From Xiphophorus maculatus (taxonomy: Eukaryota; Chordata; Actinopteri; Cyprinodontiformes; Poeciliidae), in contig NC_036459.1 in NCBI RefSeq assembly GCF_002775205.1, forward strand, positions 62,001 through 126,000: a stretch of 64,000 bases of DNA, in the 5' to 3' direction. Both the position numbers and the translations under genes were made by a program. Below are positions 20,608 through 31,700 of the stretch, piece after piece; positions within the stretch are counted from its first letter, which is position 1; the number at the start of each line of letters is the position of its first letter. The notes under the pieces were generated by a model that saw only the letters and a program-made list of their open reading frames with translations, was not told the DNA's origin and searched no databases.

Positions 20608-21945
20608 TACAGCTGCTGGTCATAAAATTAGAACATCATGAAATATCATGAAAAAGGTTTATTTATGTCAGTACAGTAATTCCATTCAATATCATATCTA
20701 TTAATTCACACAGACTCATATATTTCAAATGTTTATTTGTTTTAATGTTGATGATTAGAACTCAATTAATGAAAACCCCAAATTCAGTATCTCAGAAAAT
20801 TAGAATATTATTTAAGACCAATTTTAAAAAATGATTTTTTTAGAAATGTTGGCCAATAGAAAGGTGTGATCATGTTCAGCTCTCAGTGCTGAGTTCTTCC
20901 TTCTGCCTGGTTTACGGCCTGCGGCATCCGTCAGCCTGCAGCGCTGCTCAGGTGTTATCAGAGTCCAGGTTGCTCTGCTTGTGGCCTTTAGTTCTAATGA
21001 AACGTCGGTCTGGTGCATCACCAGTTGGCACCACGGACCTTAAACCGGGTTCTGGACTCTGTGTTCTGGAGTAAAGTCCTGCTGGAAAATTAAATCTGCA
21101 TCTCCATAAAGTTGGTCTGCAGCAGGAAGTCCTGGTAGGTGCATTGACCTTTGAGCTCACAAATCACAGTGGACCAACAGCAGCAGACGACATGGCACCA
21201 AACCATCACTGACTGTGGAAACTTTGACTAGACCTCAAGCAACATGGATTCTGCTGCTCTGCTCTTCCTCCAGACTCTGAGGGGAAATAAAAATTCATTT
21301 TAACCAGAGAACAGAGCAGTTTGTGTTCAGTCCAGGTGAGACGTTTGTGTCTGGTTCAGGTCTGACGTGAGGAATACCACAGCTGCAACCAGGTCTGTCC
21401 GTCCGTCTCTCTCTGAATCTCCCTGATATTTTAAAGGGTTTGTTTCCTGATCCTCTCCAGGAGGTTTTGCTGATTGTCAATTTATTTCCACCTCATGGTT
21501 TCCTTCCCTTTCCCTCTATGAATGTGTTTGAACTCTGACCTCTGAACAGCCAGTCTCTTTAGCAATGACCTAAAGAAACTAGCTGTGTCTTGTCCTCTTG
21601 TTCAAGGTGTCAGAGGTCATCTTTTGGACAAATGTCAGGTCAGTCATCTCCATTCAGAACTGGACTGAGAGGCCATTTAAAACCGTTTGCAGGTGTTTGA
21701 ATAAATGATCTGATTAGTGTGGAGCAACAACTGCTTTCAGTATTGAACCTTTAAAAAATATTCGAATTTTCTGATATCAAATTTGCGATTTTCATTAGTT
21801 GGCAGTTATTTCAACACCAAAAGAAATGAAATATATCAATCTGTGTGACTGAATGAATATAAATATGAAAATAAGTTTCACTTTCTGAATGGAATTACTG
21901 AAATAATCTACTTGTTCATGATAGTCCAATTTTATGACCAGCCCA
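20608..21945 (-). mobile_element. Degraded Tc1/mariner-type DNA transposon
   Basis: The two ends are inverted copies: GCTGGTCATAAAATTAGAAC at the left and, on the other strand, GCTGGTCATAAAATTGGACT at the right. Subterminal blocks match too (e.g. CAGTAATTCCATTCA). The left end follows a TA. Read on the minus strand, the body keeps recognisable pieces of the Tc1-like transposase gene of this fish family, in the usual order: the TTTGGTGCCATG block, GGTCAATGCACCTACCAGGA, and CAGCAGGACTTTACTCCAGA. The region that normally encodes the PDLNPIE-type segment is missing and the frame is broken in several places, so it cannot make transposase. About 1.34 kb. Confidence 0.8.
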
Positions 21946-22288
21946 GCCCTTCCTTGTTATCTTGATGCTCAATTAATTATTCAAAGTAGATCAAAAAAGT
22001 TTCTGTCTATGAAACCCAGTAGAGCAGCTGGGTTCAGCTGGGTTCAGCTGGGTTCAGGTGGGTTCAGGTCCAATCCAGAGCCCTTCCTACTCCAACTCAG
22101 CTGAATCGGACGATCGGCTCGTTACCTGGCCTGTCTGAGCCCATCTGGCCTGCTGGAGTCAGGATGCAGGATGGCTCTGGACGACTGGACCTGAGCACCT
22201 GTATTAACCAACAGCATCACTCCTCCTGAACAGCAGGGGGCGACAATCATTGGCGTTGTGTCTTTACAGCAATCCCTCATACAGAGGA

Positions 22289-22292
22289 TGAA

Positions 22293-22334
<42 letters not shown>

Positions 22335-22378
22335 TAGTAGTAGTAATATTAATGAATTATTATTAGTAATAATATTGA
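22289..22378. repeat. (ATT)n microsatellite, second locus
   Basis: About 14 perfect ATT units, followed by degenerate AGTAGTAATATTAATG units. Confidence 0.9.
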
Positions 22379-22457
22379 TCCATCAAGATATGAGCAGCAG
22401 CTCAAACCTCTCGGGTTCAGATCGGTTCCGGTCTCTGCAGCATCCAGGATGATAACC

Positions 22458-22515
22458 TACCTGATCCTGATCCTGATCCTGATCCTGATCCAGATCCAGA
22501 TCCAGATCCTGATTC
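22458..22515. repeat. (CCTGAT)n/(CCAGAT)n hexanucleotide repeat
   Basis: Roughly five GATCCT units, then three GATCCA units, then GATCCTGATTC. Nothing else notable in it. Confidence 0.85.
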
Positions 22516-22948
22516 AGTTTCTGATCCGGTTTCCGGATTGTTTAATCTCCCGTTTCTCTGCAGTTTCTAGAAATTCAGGTGCGGGTTTCCACTCGAACCG
22601 CTGCCAGGATCTCTGGGTTTTCACGGCTCCTGTGAGAAACCCTAACCCCACAGAGACTCGGTCCTCCAGGTCATGACCTGTCAGGTGGAAAGTCCCTGAT
22701 GCTGCGGAGGGACGGAGTCCCTTAAAGCAACGCAGCTTCATCATTCAACATTCATCCTAAGTTAAGGAGCAACTGCAAACATTCAAAACAAAACTCCTCC
22801 AGAATCACACAGAGAGGCTTTATTCACATTTTATTACCGCACTTCAACATCAATCAGCTGCAGAGAAACAAACCGCGAAACACCTGATCATACCTGAACA
22901 CCTGAGACCTGAACCACCGCAGAGAGGCTCCAGCGAACTGAGGTCGTA

Positions 22949-23173
22949 TCATACCCATGCTCGACCGTTCACAGCCTGGTTACGATACAGCCTCGGCTCC
23001 GAAGGAGAACCTGGAGGAGAACCAGCAGCAGACTTCCTCATGAGGAAGATGAAGTGATGAAGAGGCAGAGTTGCCGGAGTTGCGCTGCCGCTCCGCATCC
23101 TGCTGACCTCCTGCTCGGAGTGGAGCAGCAGCAGGAGCAGCAGGAGGAGGAGAACCAGGAGCTGTGGAGTCAT
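22949..23173 (-). CDS. Possible small secreted-peptide precursor (74 residues, unrecognised)
   Basis: A single-exon frame starts MTPQLLVLL, runs into a ten-leucine core and then HSEQEVSR, which looks like a signal peptide with cleavage around residue 20. The remainder (about 54 residues) contains LPLHHFIFLMRKSAAG and ends NGRAWV. About 115-135 bases past the stop there are two AATAAA signals on the same strand (plus TTTATT at 22818-22823 and 22834-22839), as a real 3' UTR would have. Against it: the start context is poor (C at -3), the leucine run comes from a CAG/CTC-like low-complexity stretch, there are no cysteines and no dibasic amidation site, and I recognise no family. It lies about 0.8 kb upstream of opn1sw1 on the other strand. 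Confidence 0.25.
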   Translation of the reverse strand: MTPQLLVLLLLLLLLLLHSEQEVSRMRSGSATPATLPLHHFIFLMRKSAAGSPPGSPSEPRLYRNQAVNGRAWV

Positions 23174-23877
23174 TAGAGTCTAAGCTCTTTGTTTGCGGGA
23201 TTGGGCCGGATTACGGTGGATGACCCGCTCAGGTACGTCTTAACATCCGGATTAGACCTGAAGTCACGGAAAAGTAAAGGTTCTTATTGGGTTTTACCGG
23301 CCGGCCAGCTGCTCTTCATCACTGATCCTCTTCATCAGTTTACTGCTCGATGCGCAGCATTTTACAGTCCAAGCAGAAACACTGGAAGCACAAAATACTT
23401 CTTCAATAATAACTCACAGGTATAACAAGCATTTCTTCTGTGGTTTCCCCATAAGAAGAAAATCGTTTTTAATTGGAAGCGAATTAAGAAAAACTGTTGA
23501 TCAAAAATAATTCATGTCATTTCAATAACAATCCAGTTAAATAAGAGACGTGTTGATGAAAAGCGCGTGATTAGCGTGGATCCTGGAGAAACCCGTTATG
23601 ACGTGTTAATCTGGAGGTCAGTGTGCTTGTTGAACAGATTGATAATCCCGGAAGTCAAACCTCTTCCGCTGCCGATTGTCCCAGTCATTTCAAATAAAAC
23701 GTTGTTTCTCCAGAAAATATCGGACTAGTTGAAGTTTTCATGAGGAGGATCTCAGATTCAACCTGTAAAACCAAACTGGGTCTGAAAACGAACTTCCTGT
23801 TTGACCGGGATGAGTTGTGTGATGCGAGTCTGTTTTCATTGTTTCTTCTCCGTAAGAAGATTAAAGCGTCAGAAGGA

Positions 23878-23948
23878 TTTAATCCGTAAAGTTTGGGAAA
23901 AGCCGGCCGGATTATCTTTGCTGTAAGTGGTTTATGGGTGTATATAAA
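23878..23948 (+). promoter_or_regulatory. opn1sw1: opn1sw1 core promoter: Otx/Crx-type sites and TATA box
   Basis: TATATAAA lies at 23941-23948, 45 bases before the ATG. Upstream are TAATCC (near 23880) and its complement GGATTA (near 23909), cores bound by Otx/Crx photoreceptor factors. A further GGATTA occurs near 23249. The arrangement fits a cone opsin promoter; binding is inferred. Confidence 0.6.
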
Positions 23949-23992
23949 GAGGCTGAAGACGCTCGCTGAGGTCGGAGGAACTCAGTTTAAAG

Positions 23993-25361
23993 ATGGGGAA
24001 ACATTTTCACCTGTACGAGAACATCTCCAAGGTGGACCCCTTCGAGGGGTCCCAGCACTACCTGGCCCCGGCGTGGACCTTTCACCTGCAGGCGCTCTTC
24101 ATGGGCTTCGTGTTCTTTGCAGGAACGCCGCTGAACCTGCTGGTCCTCCTGGCCACGGCCAAGTACAAGAAGCTCCGAGCTCCTCTCAACTACATCCTGG
24201 TCAACATCTCCTTCGCTGGCTTCATCTTCGTCACCTTCTCTGTCAGCCAGGTGTTCGTGGCCAGTCTGAGGGGCTACTACTTCCTGGGCTACACCTTGTG
24301 TGCATTGGAAGCGGCCATGGGCGCCGTGGCAGGTATGGCCGACAGGTGAGAGGTCTGGGCTGGTGGGTGAAGGCGCTGATGATGATGATGACGTTCTTCC
24401 TGCAGGTCTGGTGACGTCCTGGTCGCTCGCCGTGCTCTCCTTTGAGAGGTATCTGGTGATCTGTAAGCCGTTCGGAGCCTTCAAGTTCGGCAGCACCCAC
24501 GCCGCCGCCGCCGTGGTCTTCACCTGGTGCATGGGGGTGGGCTGCGCCTCACCGCCTTTCTTCGGCTGGAGCAGGTAGGTCTGCCGCCACTGAGAGAACA
24601 GGGTCTGGCGGTTCCTCTGGCTGACGGGATGCTGTTGTGTGCAGGTACATCCCGGAAGGCCTAGGCTGCTCCTGCGGACCTGACTGGTACACCCACAACG
24701 AGGAGTACGGCTGCACCAGCTACATGTACTTCCTGCTGATCACCTGCTTCTGCATGCCTCTGTCCATCATCATCTTCTCCTACTCGCAGCTGCTGGGCGC
24801 GCTGAGAGCCGTGAGTACATCGCTGCTTGTTCAGGCCAGGAAGTCCAGGCTTCTGCTCAGCACTTCAGGGAGGATGAGGCAGTGGAGCTGAATGGAGACC
24901 AGAGCTGGTTCTGGTTCTGATGCAGCCTCTCCTAACTTCCTGTAGGTTGCGGCGCAGCAGGCAGAGTCTGCCTCCACCCAGAAGGCTGAGAAGGAGGTGT
25001 CCAGGATGATCATCGTGATGGTGGGCTCCTTCGTCACCTGCTACGGCCCCTACGCCCTGACGGGCCTCTGGTACGCTAACTCAGAGGAAGTCAACAAAGA
25101 CTACCGGCTCGTCACCATCCCAGCGTTCTTCTCCAAGAGCTCCTGCGTCTACAACCCGCTCATCTACGCCTTCATGAACAAACAGGTGAGGAGGACCGCC
25201 TGGTCCCTCCAGACATTTCCTTCCTGCTCCTAAAGCATCAGGATAACTTCCTGCTCCCTGTCTTCCAGTTCAATGCCTGCATCATGGAAATGGTGTTTGG
25301 GAAGAAAATGGAGGAAGCGTCCGAAGTGTCTTCAAAGACTGAGGTGTCCACAGCTTCATAA
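23993..25361 (+). CDS. opn1sw1: Short-wave-sensitive 1 (UV/violet) cone opsin
   Basis: Light-activated G-protein-coupled receptor of cone outer segments, binding 11-cis retinal. Exons 23993-24332, 24406-24574, 24645-24810, 24946-25185 and 25269-25361 give 335 residues and the standard five-exon opsin structure. Landmarks: N-glycosylation site ENIS near residue 10; disulphide Cys103 and the later Cys in EEYGCTSY; Glu106 as Schiff-base counterion; the ERY motif ([11 protein letters not shown]); Lys289 in FFSKSSC as retinal attachment site; NPLIYAF in helix 7; and a Ser/Thr-rich tail ending VSTAS. Sequence numbers run seven below bovine rhodopsin. Phe79 corresponds to bovine 86, and Ser83 to 90. 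Phe86 is known to keep SWS1 pigments UV-sensitive (about 360 nm), so UV rather than violet tuning is inferred. No disabling change seen. Neighbours tnpo3 and calua are the expected synteny. Confidence 0.97.
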
Positions 25362-25527
25362 TGTTTGGAGCAAAACTCAGAAGGACATTTGACTTCCCCA
25401 AAGGACTTTTAAAGATCTGAGTTCAGAGGATCCACAGGAACAACCAACATGTAAATACAGTTTATATAAAAGACACCAGATGATATTTTATTGTAGAATG
25501 CATTTGTTTAGATAAAAGCAACAAAAA

Positions 25528-25561
25528 AATAAAATAAAAATAAAAATTTATTCAATTTATT
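25528..25561. terminator. Two-way poly(A) zone between opn1sw1 and calua
   Basis: AATAAA on the plus strand (25528-25533, with overlapping extra copies) suits opn1sw1, whose stop is at 25361. Two TTTATT (minus AATAAA) at 25547-25552 and 25556-25561 could end calua, leaving it a 3' UTR near 0.8 kb. Use by calua is inferred. Confidence 0.45.
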
Positions 25562-26347
25562 GTCTGCTTGTCCTCAATTCTGCAAAAACACAAGTTGTGG
25601 CTTCAAACCAACAAAACAGTCAGCAACAGAAGGCGCGGTAGGAACAGATGGAGGCGGGTCCAAACCAGAGAAACTGTTCTGTAGAACAGCTCAGAGTTAA
25701 ACGCTCACCGACAGAACCGGGTTGATGTAAAACCAAGAAGAGCTACAACAGCCACCAGGGGGCAGAGCACCGAGGACCTGGCTGTACCAGGGCAGGGGTC
25801 CAACCCAGACTGGCTGTTATCTTCTGCTGACCTGTCCTCTGCTGCCCTCTGGTGGCCGTTTGAGGTGTGGCAGTTCTGTATGAACCCGACCGCTTCCATC
25901 CAGATCCAACATCTGAGCATTGACAGTCTCCTTCAGTTCAAAGGTTAAAGGTCAGACCGTGAGTGGTGACACATGGAGGGCAGGAGGGCAAGTAACTGCT
26001 AGTTAATTAATTAATGGGGTCAGAGGTCAGAACCTAACAAGCTCCACCTCAGGTAATCCCATGATGCCTAGCTGGTTGTTTGGACAGAGATTTTCAGCCC
26101 AACTGTAAGGCACGATGGTGGAGGGGTGATGATGTGGGCTGGTCTTTGAGTGGACCATGGAGCGGTACCTTTGAACTGAGGGAGTTGTACGTTCTTTTGG
26201 TTTGTGGAGCAGAACCAGACTTAGAGTGGAATAATCCTTCAGGTCTTCCTCAGACAAACATCTGCCAGGCAGACCAGATCAGAACCAGGAGCAGAACTTC
26301 TCTCCTCTACAGGTCAGTAATAAATTAACGATGGACTCGGGGTGTTT

Positions 26348-28737
26348 CTAGAACTCATCGTGTCGCAGCAAAGCCTCGCCGTAGTTCGTCACCTGGCTTC
26401 CCACAAACAGGTCGAACTTGTTGAGAATTTCCTCCTTGGTCAGTCTCCCGTCCTGGACACAGACAGACGACGGTCAAACAGAACCGGGCCCGATGCCGGC
26501 ACCAGATGGACTCGCACCCACCTTGTTGGAGTCGGACTCATACAGCAGGTGCTTGGCCTCGGCGACGGCATGATCGTAGTCTGCCGGTAGGATCCAGTCC
26601 AGAGTTTCCTCCCGGTCCATCTTCCCGTCCTGGTTCTTGTCTCTGAACTCTGAGAACTGCTGACGCTCCGAGGCGACCCACTCCGGTTCCTCCAATCCGT
26701 TCTCTGCGGTGAACATGTCACCTGGCAACATGAAAGGTAAGGGAAGAGGATCAGAGACGAACGGATCTCTGGAGCTACTGCCAGGAGATTCCAGAACAAG
26801 GAAACACAGAAACAAACATGAAGCAAAGTAGGAATATGAATGCAGTATCCAGTGGACCAGTGGACCAGAGGAGGAGTGGACCAGTGGACCAGTGGACCAG
26901 TGGACCAGAGGACCAGAGGACCGGAGGAGAAAACCAGAGGACCAGAGGAGAAGACCAGAGGACCAGTGGACCAGTGGACCAGAGGACCAGAGGACCATTT
27001 TGATGGAGGGTATCAGGATCCTGGTTGGAGGAGCTGCTCCTCACTGAGATTTCTGATGGTTCTGGATTTGCCATCAGACCTCCAGGGGGACCCAGAACCA
27101 CTGATCTGACGTTTCTCCTCAGATCAGTGGACCAGGATGGGTTAGAGCTCCAGTAGTCACATGACCCCGACTGGAAAAGGTCAGTATGAAGGTCAGCTCT
27201 GAGCCTGTCTGCAGATTCTTTACCGATGTACTCCTTGAGGTCAATGAAGCCATCTCCATTCTTGTCTATGTCCTCCATGGTTTCCTGTGGCAGCAGAGAG
27301 ACAGGTTACGCTGAGGATAGTCCCCTGAGCGCTGCATCTTGTCCTGGTGCTGCCCCTACCTGCACCACCACATGCTTCATGTACTCATGGTTCTCTGGGT
27401 GGAGGAAGGCCATGAACTCCTGCCGGTCTGCACTCAGGTCTCCGTCCCTGTTGGCCACCTTGAAGCGCCTCTCGTCCCTCGCCATCATGTGGGTGTAGTT
27501 GTACTCCATCTGTGTCAGAGGGCCGTCTGGAAGAGGTTGTTCAAGGTCAGAGCAGTCGGTCCCAACGTGTTTCATGGACTGGGTCTGATCTGCGGTTGCT
27601 TACCCAGGTAGCTGCCATACGTGACGTTCCTGTATTCGTCCCAGCTGATCAGGCCGTCCCGGTTCAGGTCAAACTCGCTCCACTGGCGCTCAACGTCCTC
27701 AAACATGTGCTGGCTTTGGACGGCCTCGATCCAGAGCCTCAGCTCGTCCTCCGAGACAAAGTTGTCCTTGTTGCTGTCAATCCGATCCACGATGATGCTG
27801 CAAGACAAACAGGGAGCAGAGCTCAAGCTACTGATTGGCTGGGAATCAGGAAGTACCATCCAGCACATTTCCAGTTTCTCTGCTGGGAAATCTTCAGGAA
27901 ACATGTGGCTGAACTGGTTTTATTTCACCACCTTTCAGTGTTTCTGCTGAAACTAAACAGGTGTCCTTTGAATCGGGCGGTTGGGTCGGTTTCAGCCTCC
28001 ATTAGAGGCTCTGGAAACAAAGTCTGGGAGGACTGGGAGGACTGGGAGGGGTTCCCAAATTTCCTCAGGGAACCTGGAGGAACGGCCCAGCTCCCAGGTG
28101 GGAGTAGTATCATGGTCTGGGCTTGGATCGTTGAAACCAGGCGTGTCCAAAGTGCGGCTCAGGGACCATATGTGGGCCTCAAAGTGATTTTGTGCGGCCC
28201 TGATCACAATACAGAAATGGCTCAAATTTGATTTTCCAACTGGGGTGAAATTTGCATTTATGTGACTCCTTTTAAAAAGATACAGATGAATTCCAGTTTT
28301 TAAAAAAATTGTCGACAAATTGTCAGCCATGTTTTTGTCTTTTACCTTAAGCTGTTAGAAACCAGGACAGCAAACATCCAGAGATACTTTGGTGGTGACC
28401 TGAGGTAAGGAAGGAGAACCCACACCCAGCTGCAGCCAACCTCAGGACACCTCCATGACAGATCAGCTGCTGGGACTGAGCCTGGGAAAGTTAGTGAGAA
28501 GGAAAACCTCCGGACTGACCTGAGTCTGCGCTTGCTCTCGTCAGGCGACAGGCGGTCGAAGGCCTTGGCCTCGTCTTGCCCGAGGAACGCCTCGTGGTCG
28601 TAGTCAAAGTTCTGCTTGTCATCATGTTGCAGTGTGCTGAGTGGCTCCTCCTGATGGACCCGAGGCCGCCGCTCCGTGGGCTTCCCGTTGCCCCTGGCAA
28701 CCAGGAGGAGCCAGCAGATCAACGCTGAGCGGATCAT
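26348..28737 (-). CDS. calua: Calumenin (CREC family Ca2+-binding protein of the secretory pathway)
   Basis: Low-affinity calcium binder in the ER lumen; regulates vitamin K-dependent carboxylation and SERCA in mammals. Coding exons from the start: 28520-28737, 27604-27797, 27360-27526, 27224-27284, 26522-26721 and 26348-26452, giving 314 residues (human 315). A signal peptide ([18 protein letters not shown]) is followed by [10 protein letters not shown]. Six EF-hand loops follow in order: [60 protein letters not shown], and one formed across the last splice (DSNK then DGRLTKEE). The C-terminus is HDEF, the ER-retention signal. The acceptor before the first coding exon is at 28747-28748, and upstream of it lies a giant minisatellite. 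A paralogue (calub) is known in fish; synteny with opn1sw1 suggests the a copy. Confidence 0.95.
26846..26997. repeat. GGACCAGTGGACCAGAGG minisatellite in a calua intron
   Basis: Degenerate 9-10-base units of the GACCAGTG/GACCAGAG type, between calua coding exons 26522-26721 and 27224-27284. The long reading frames in it come only from the repeat. Confidence 0.85.
28139..28300. mobile_element. hAT-like element fragment
   Basis: CAGGCGTGTCCAAAGTGCGG followed by GGGACCATATGTGGGCCTC resembles the terminal part of hAT-type elements that begin CAGGGGTGTCCAAAGTGCGG. No matching second terminus found. It lies in the first coding intron of calua. Confidence 0.45.
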
Positions 28738-28767
28738 CCTGTCAGACTGACGCAGAGACAGACACAT

Positions 28768-31700
28768 AGATCTAAAAACTATAGATGTGACCACCACAGA
28801 TCTAAAAACTATAGATCTCACCACCACAGATCTAAAAACTATAGATGTGACCACCACAGATCTAAAAACTATAGATGTGACCACCACGGATCTAAAAACT
28901 ATAGATCTAAAAACTATAGATCTCACCGCCAAAGATCTAAAAACTATAGATGTGACCACCACGGATCTAAAAACCATAGATCTAAAAACTATAGATCTCA
29001 CGACCATAGATCTAAAAACTATAGATGTGACCACCACGGATCTAAAAACTATTGATCTCACCACCACAGATCTAAAAACTATAGATGTGACCACCACAGA
29101 TCTAAAAACTATAGATGTCACCACCATAGATCTAAAAACTATAGATCTCACCACCACAGATCTAAAAACTATAGATGTGACCACCACAGATCTAAAAACT
29201 ATAGATGTGACCATCATAGATCTAAAAACTATAGATGTGACCACCACAGATCTAAAAACTATAGATGTGACCACCACAGATCTAAAAACTATAGATCTCA
29301 CCACCACAGATCTAAAAACTATAGATGTGACCACCACAGATCTAAAAACTATAGATGTGACCACCACAGATCTAAAAACTATAGATGTGACCACCACAGA
29401 TCTAAAAACTATAGATGTGACCACCATAGATCTAAAAACTATAGATGTGACCACCACGGATCTAAAAACTATAGATCTAAAAACTATAGATCTCACCGCC
29501 AAAGATCTAAAAACTATAGATGTGACCACCACGGATCTAAAAACTATAGATGTGACCACCACGGATCTAAAAACTATAGATCTAAAAACTATAGATCTCA
29601 CCGCCAAAGATCTAAAAACTATAGATGTGACCACCACGGATCTAAAAACCATAGATCTAAAAACTATAGATCTCACGACCATAGATCTAAAAACTATAGA
29701 TGTGACCACCACGGATCTAAAAACTATTGATCTCACCACCACAGATCTAAAAACTATAGATGTGACCACCACAGATCTAAAAACTATAGATGTCACCACC
29801 ATAGATCTAAAAACTATAGATCTCACCACCACAGATCTAAAAACTATAGATGTGACCACCACAGATCTAAAAACTATAGATGTGACCATCATAGATCTAA
29901 AAACTATAGATGTGACCACCACAGATCTAAAAACTATAGATGTGACCACCACAGATCTAAAAACTATAGATCTCACCACCACAGATCTAAAAACTATAGA
30001 TGTGACCACCACAGATCTAAAAACTATAGATGTGACCACCACAGATCTAAAAACTATAGATCTCACCACCACAGATCTAAAAACTATAGATGTGACCACC
30101 ATAGATCTAAAAACTATAGATGTGACCACCACAGATCTAAAAACTATAGATGTGACCACCATAGATCTAAAAACTATAGATCTCACCACCACAGATCTAA
30201 AAACTATAGATGTGACCATCATAGATCTAAAAACTATAGATGTGACCACCACGGATCTAAAAACTATAGATGTGACCACCACAGATCTAAAAACTATAGA
30301 TGTGACCACCACAGATCTAAAAACTATAGATGTGACCACCACGGATCTAAAAACTATAGATCTCACCACCACAGATCTAAAAACTATAGATGTGACCACC
30401 ACAGATCTAAAAACTATAGATGTGACCACCACGGATCTAAAAACTATAGATCTCACCACCACAGATCTAAAAACTATAGATGTGACCATCATAGATCTAA
30501 AAACTATAGATGTGACCACCACAGATCTAAAAACTATAGATGTGACCATTATAGATCTAAAAACTATAGATGTGACCACCACGGATCTAAAAACTATAGA
30601 TGTGACCACCATAGATCTAAAAACTATAGATCTCACCACCACAGATCTAAAAACTATAGATGTGACCACCACGGATCTAAAAACTATAGATGTCACCACC
30701 ACAGATCTAAAAACTATAGATGTGACCACCACAGATCTAAAAACTATAGATCTCACCACCACAGATCTAAAAACTATAGATGTGACCACCATAGATCTAA
30801 AAACTATAGATCTCACCACCACAGATCTAAAAACTATAGATGTGACCACCACGGATCTAAAAACTATAGATGTCACCACCACAGATCTAAAAACTATAGA
30901 TGTGACCACCACAGATCTAAAAACTATAGATCTCACCACCACAGATCTAAAAACTATAGATCTCACCACCACAGATCTAAAAACTATAGATGTGACCACC
31001 ACAGATCTAAAAACTATAGATGTGACCACCACAGATCTAAAAACTATAGATGTGACCACCATAGATCTAAAAACTATAGATGTGACCACCACGGATCTAA
31101 AAACTATAGATCTAAAAACTATAGATCTCACCGCCAAAGATCTAAAAACTATAGATGTGACCACCACGGATCTAAAAACTATAGATGTGACCACCACGGA
31201 TCTAAAAACTATAGATCTAAAAACTATAGATCTCACCGCCAAAGATCTAAAAACTATAGATGTGACCACCACGGATCTAAAAACCATAGATCTAAAAACT
31301 ATAGATCTCACGACCATAGATCTAAAAACTATAGATGTGACCACCACGGATCTAAAAACTATTGATCTCACCACCACAGATCTAAAAACTATAGATGTGA
31401 CCACCACAGATCTAAAAACTATAGATGTCACCACCATAGATCTAAAAACTATAGATCTCACCACCACAGATCTAAAAACTATAGATGTGACCACCACAGA
31501 TCTAAAAACTATAGATGTGACCATCATAGATCTAAAAACTATAGATGTGACCACCACAGATCTAAAAACTATAGATGTGACCACCACAGATCTAAAAACT
31601 ATAGATCTCACCACCACAGATCTAAAAACTATAGATGTGACCACCACAGATCTAAAAACTATAGATGTGACCACCACAGATCTAAAAACTATAGATCTCA

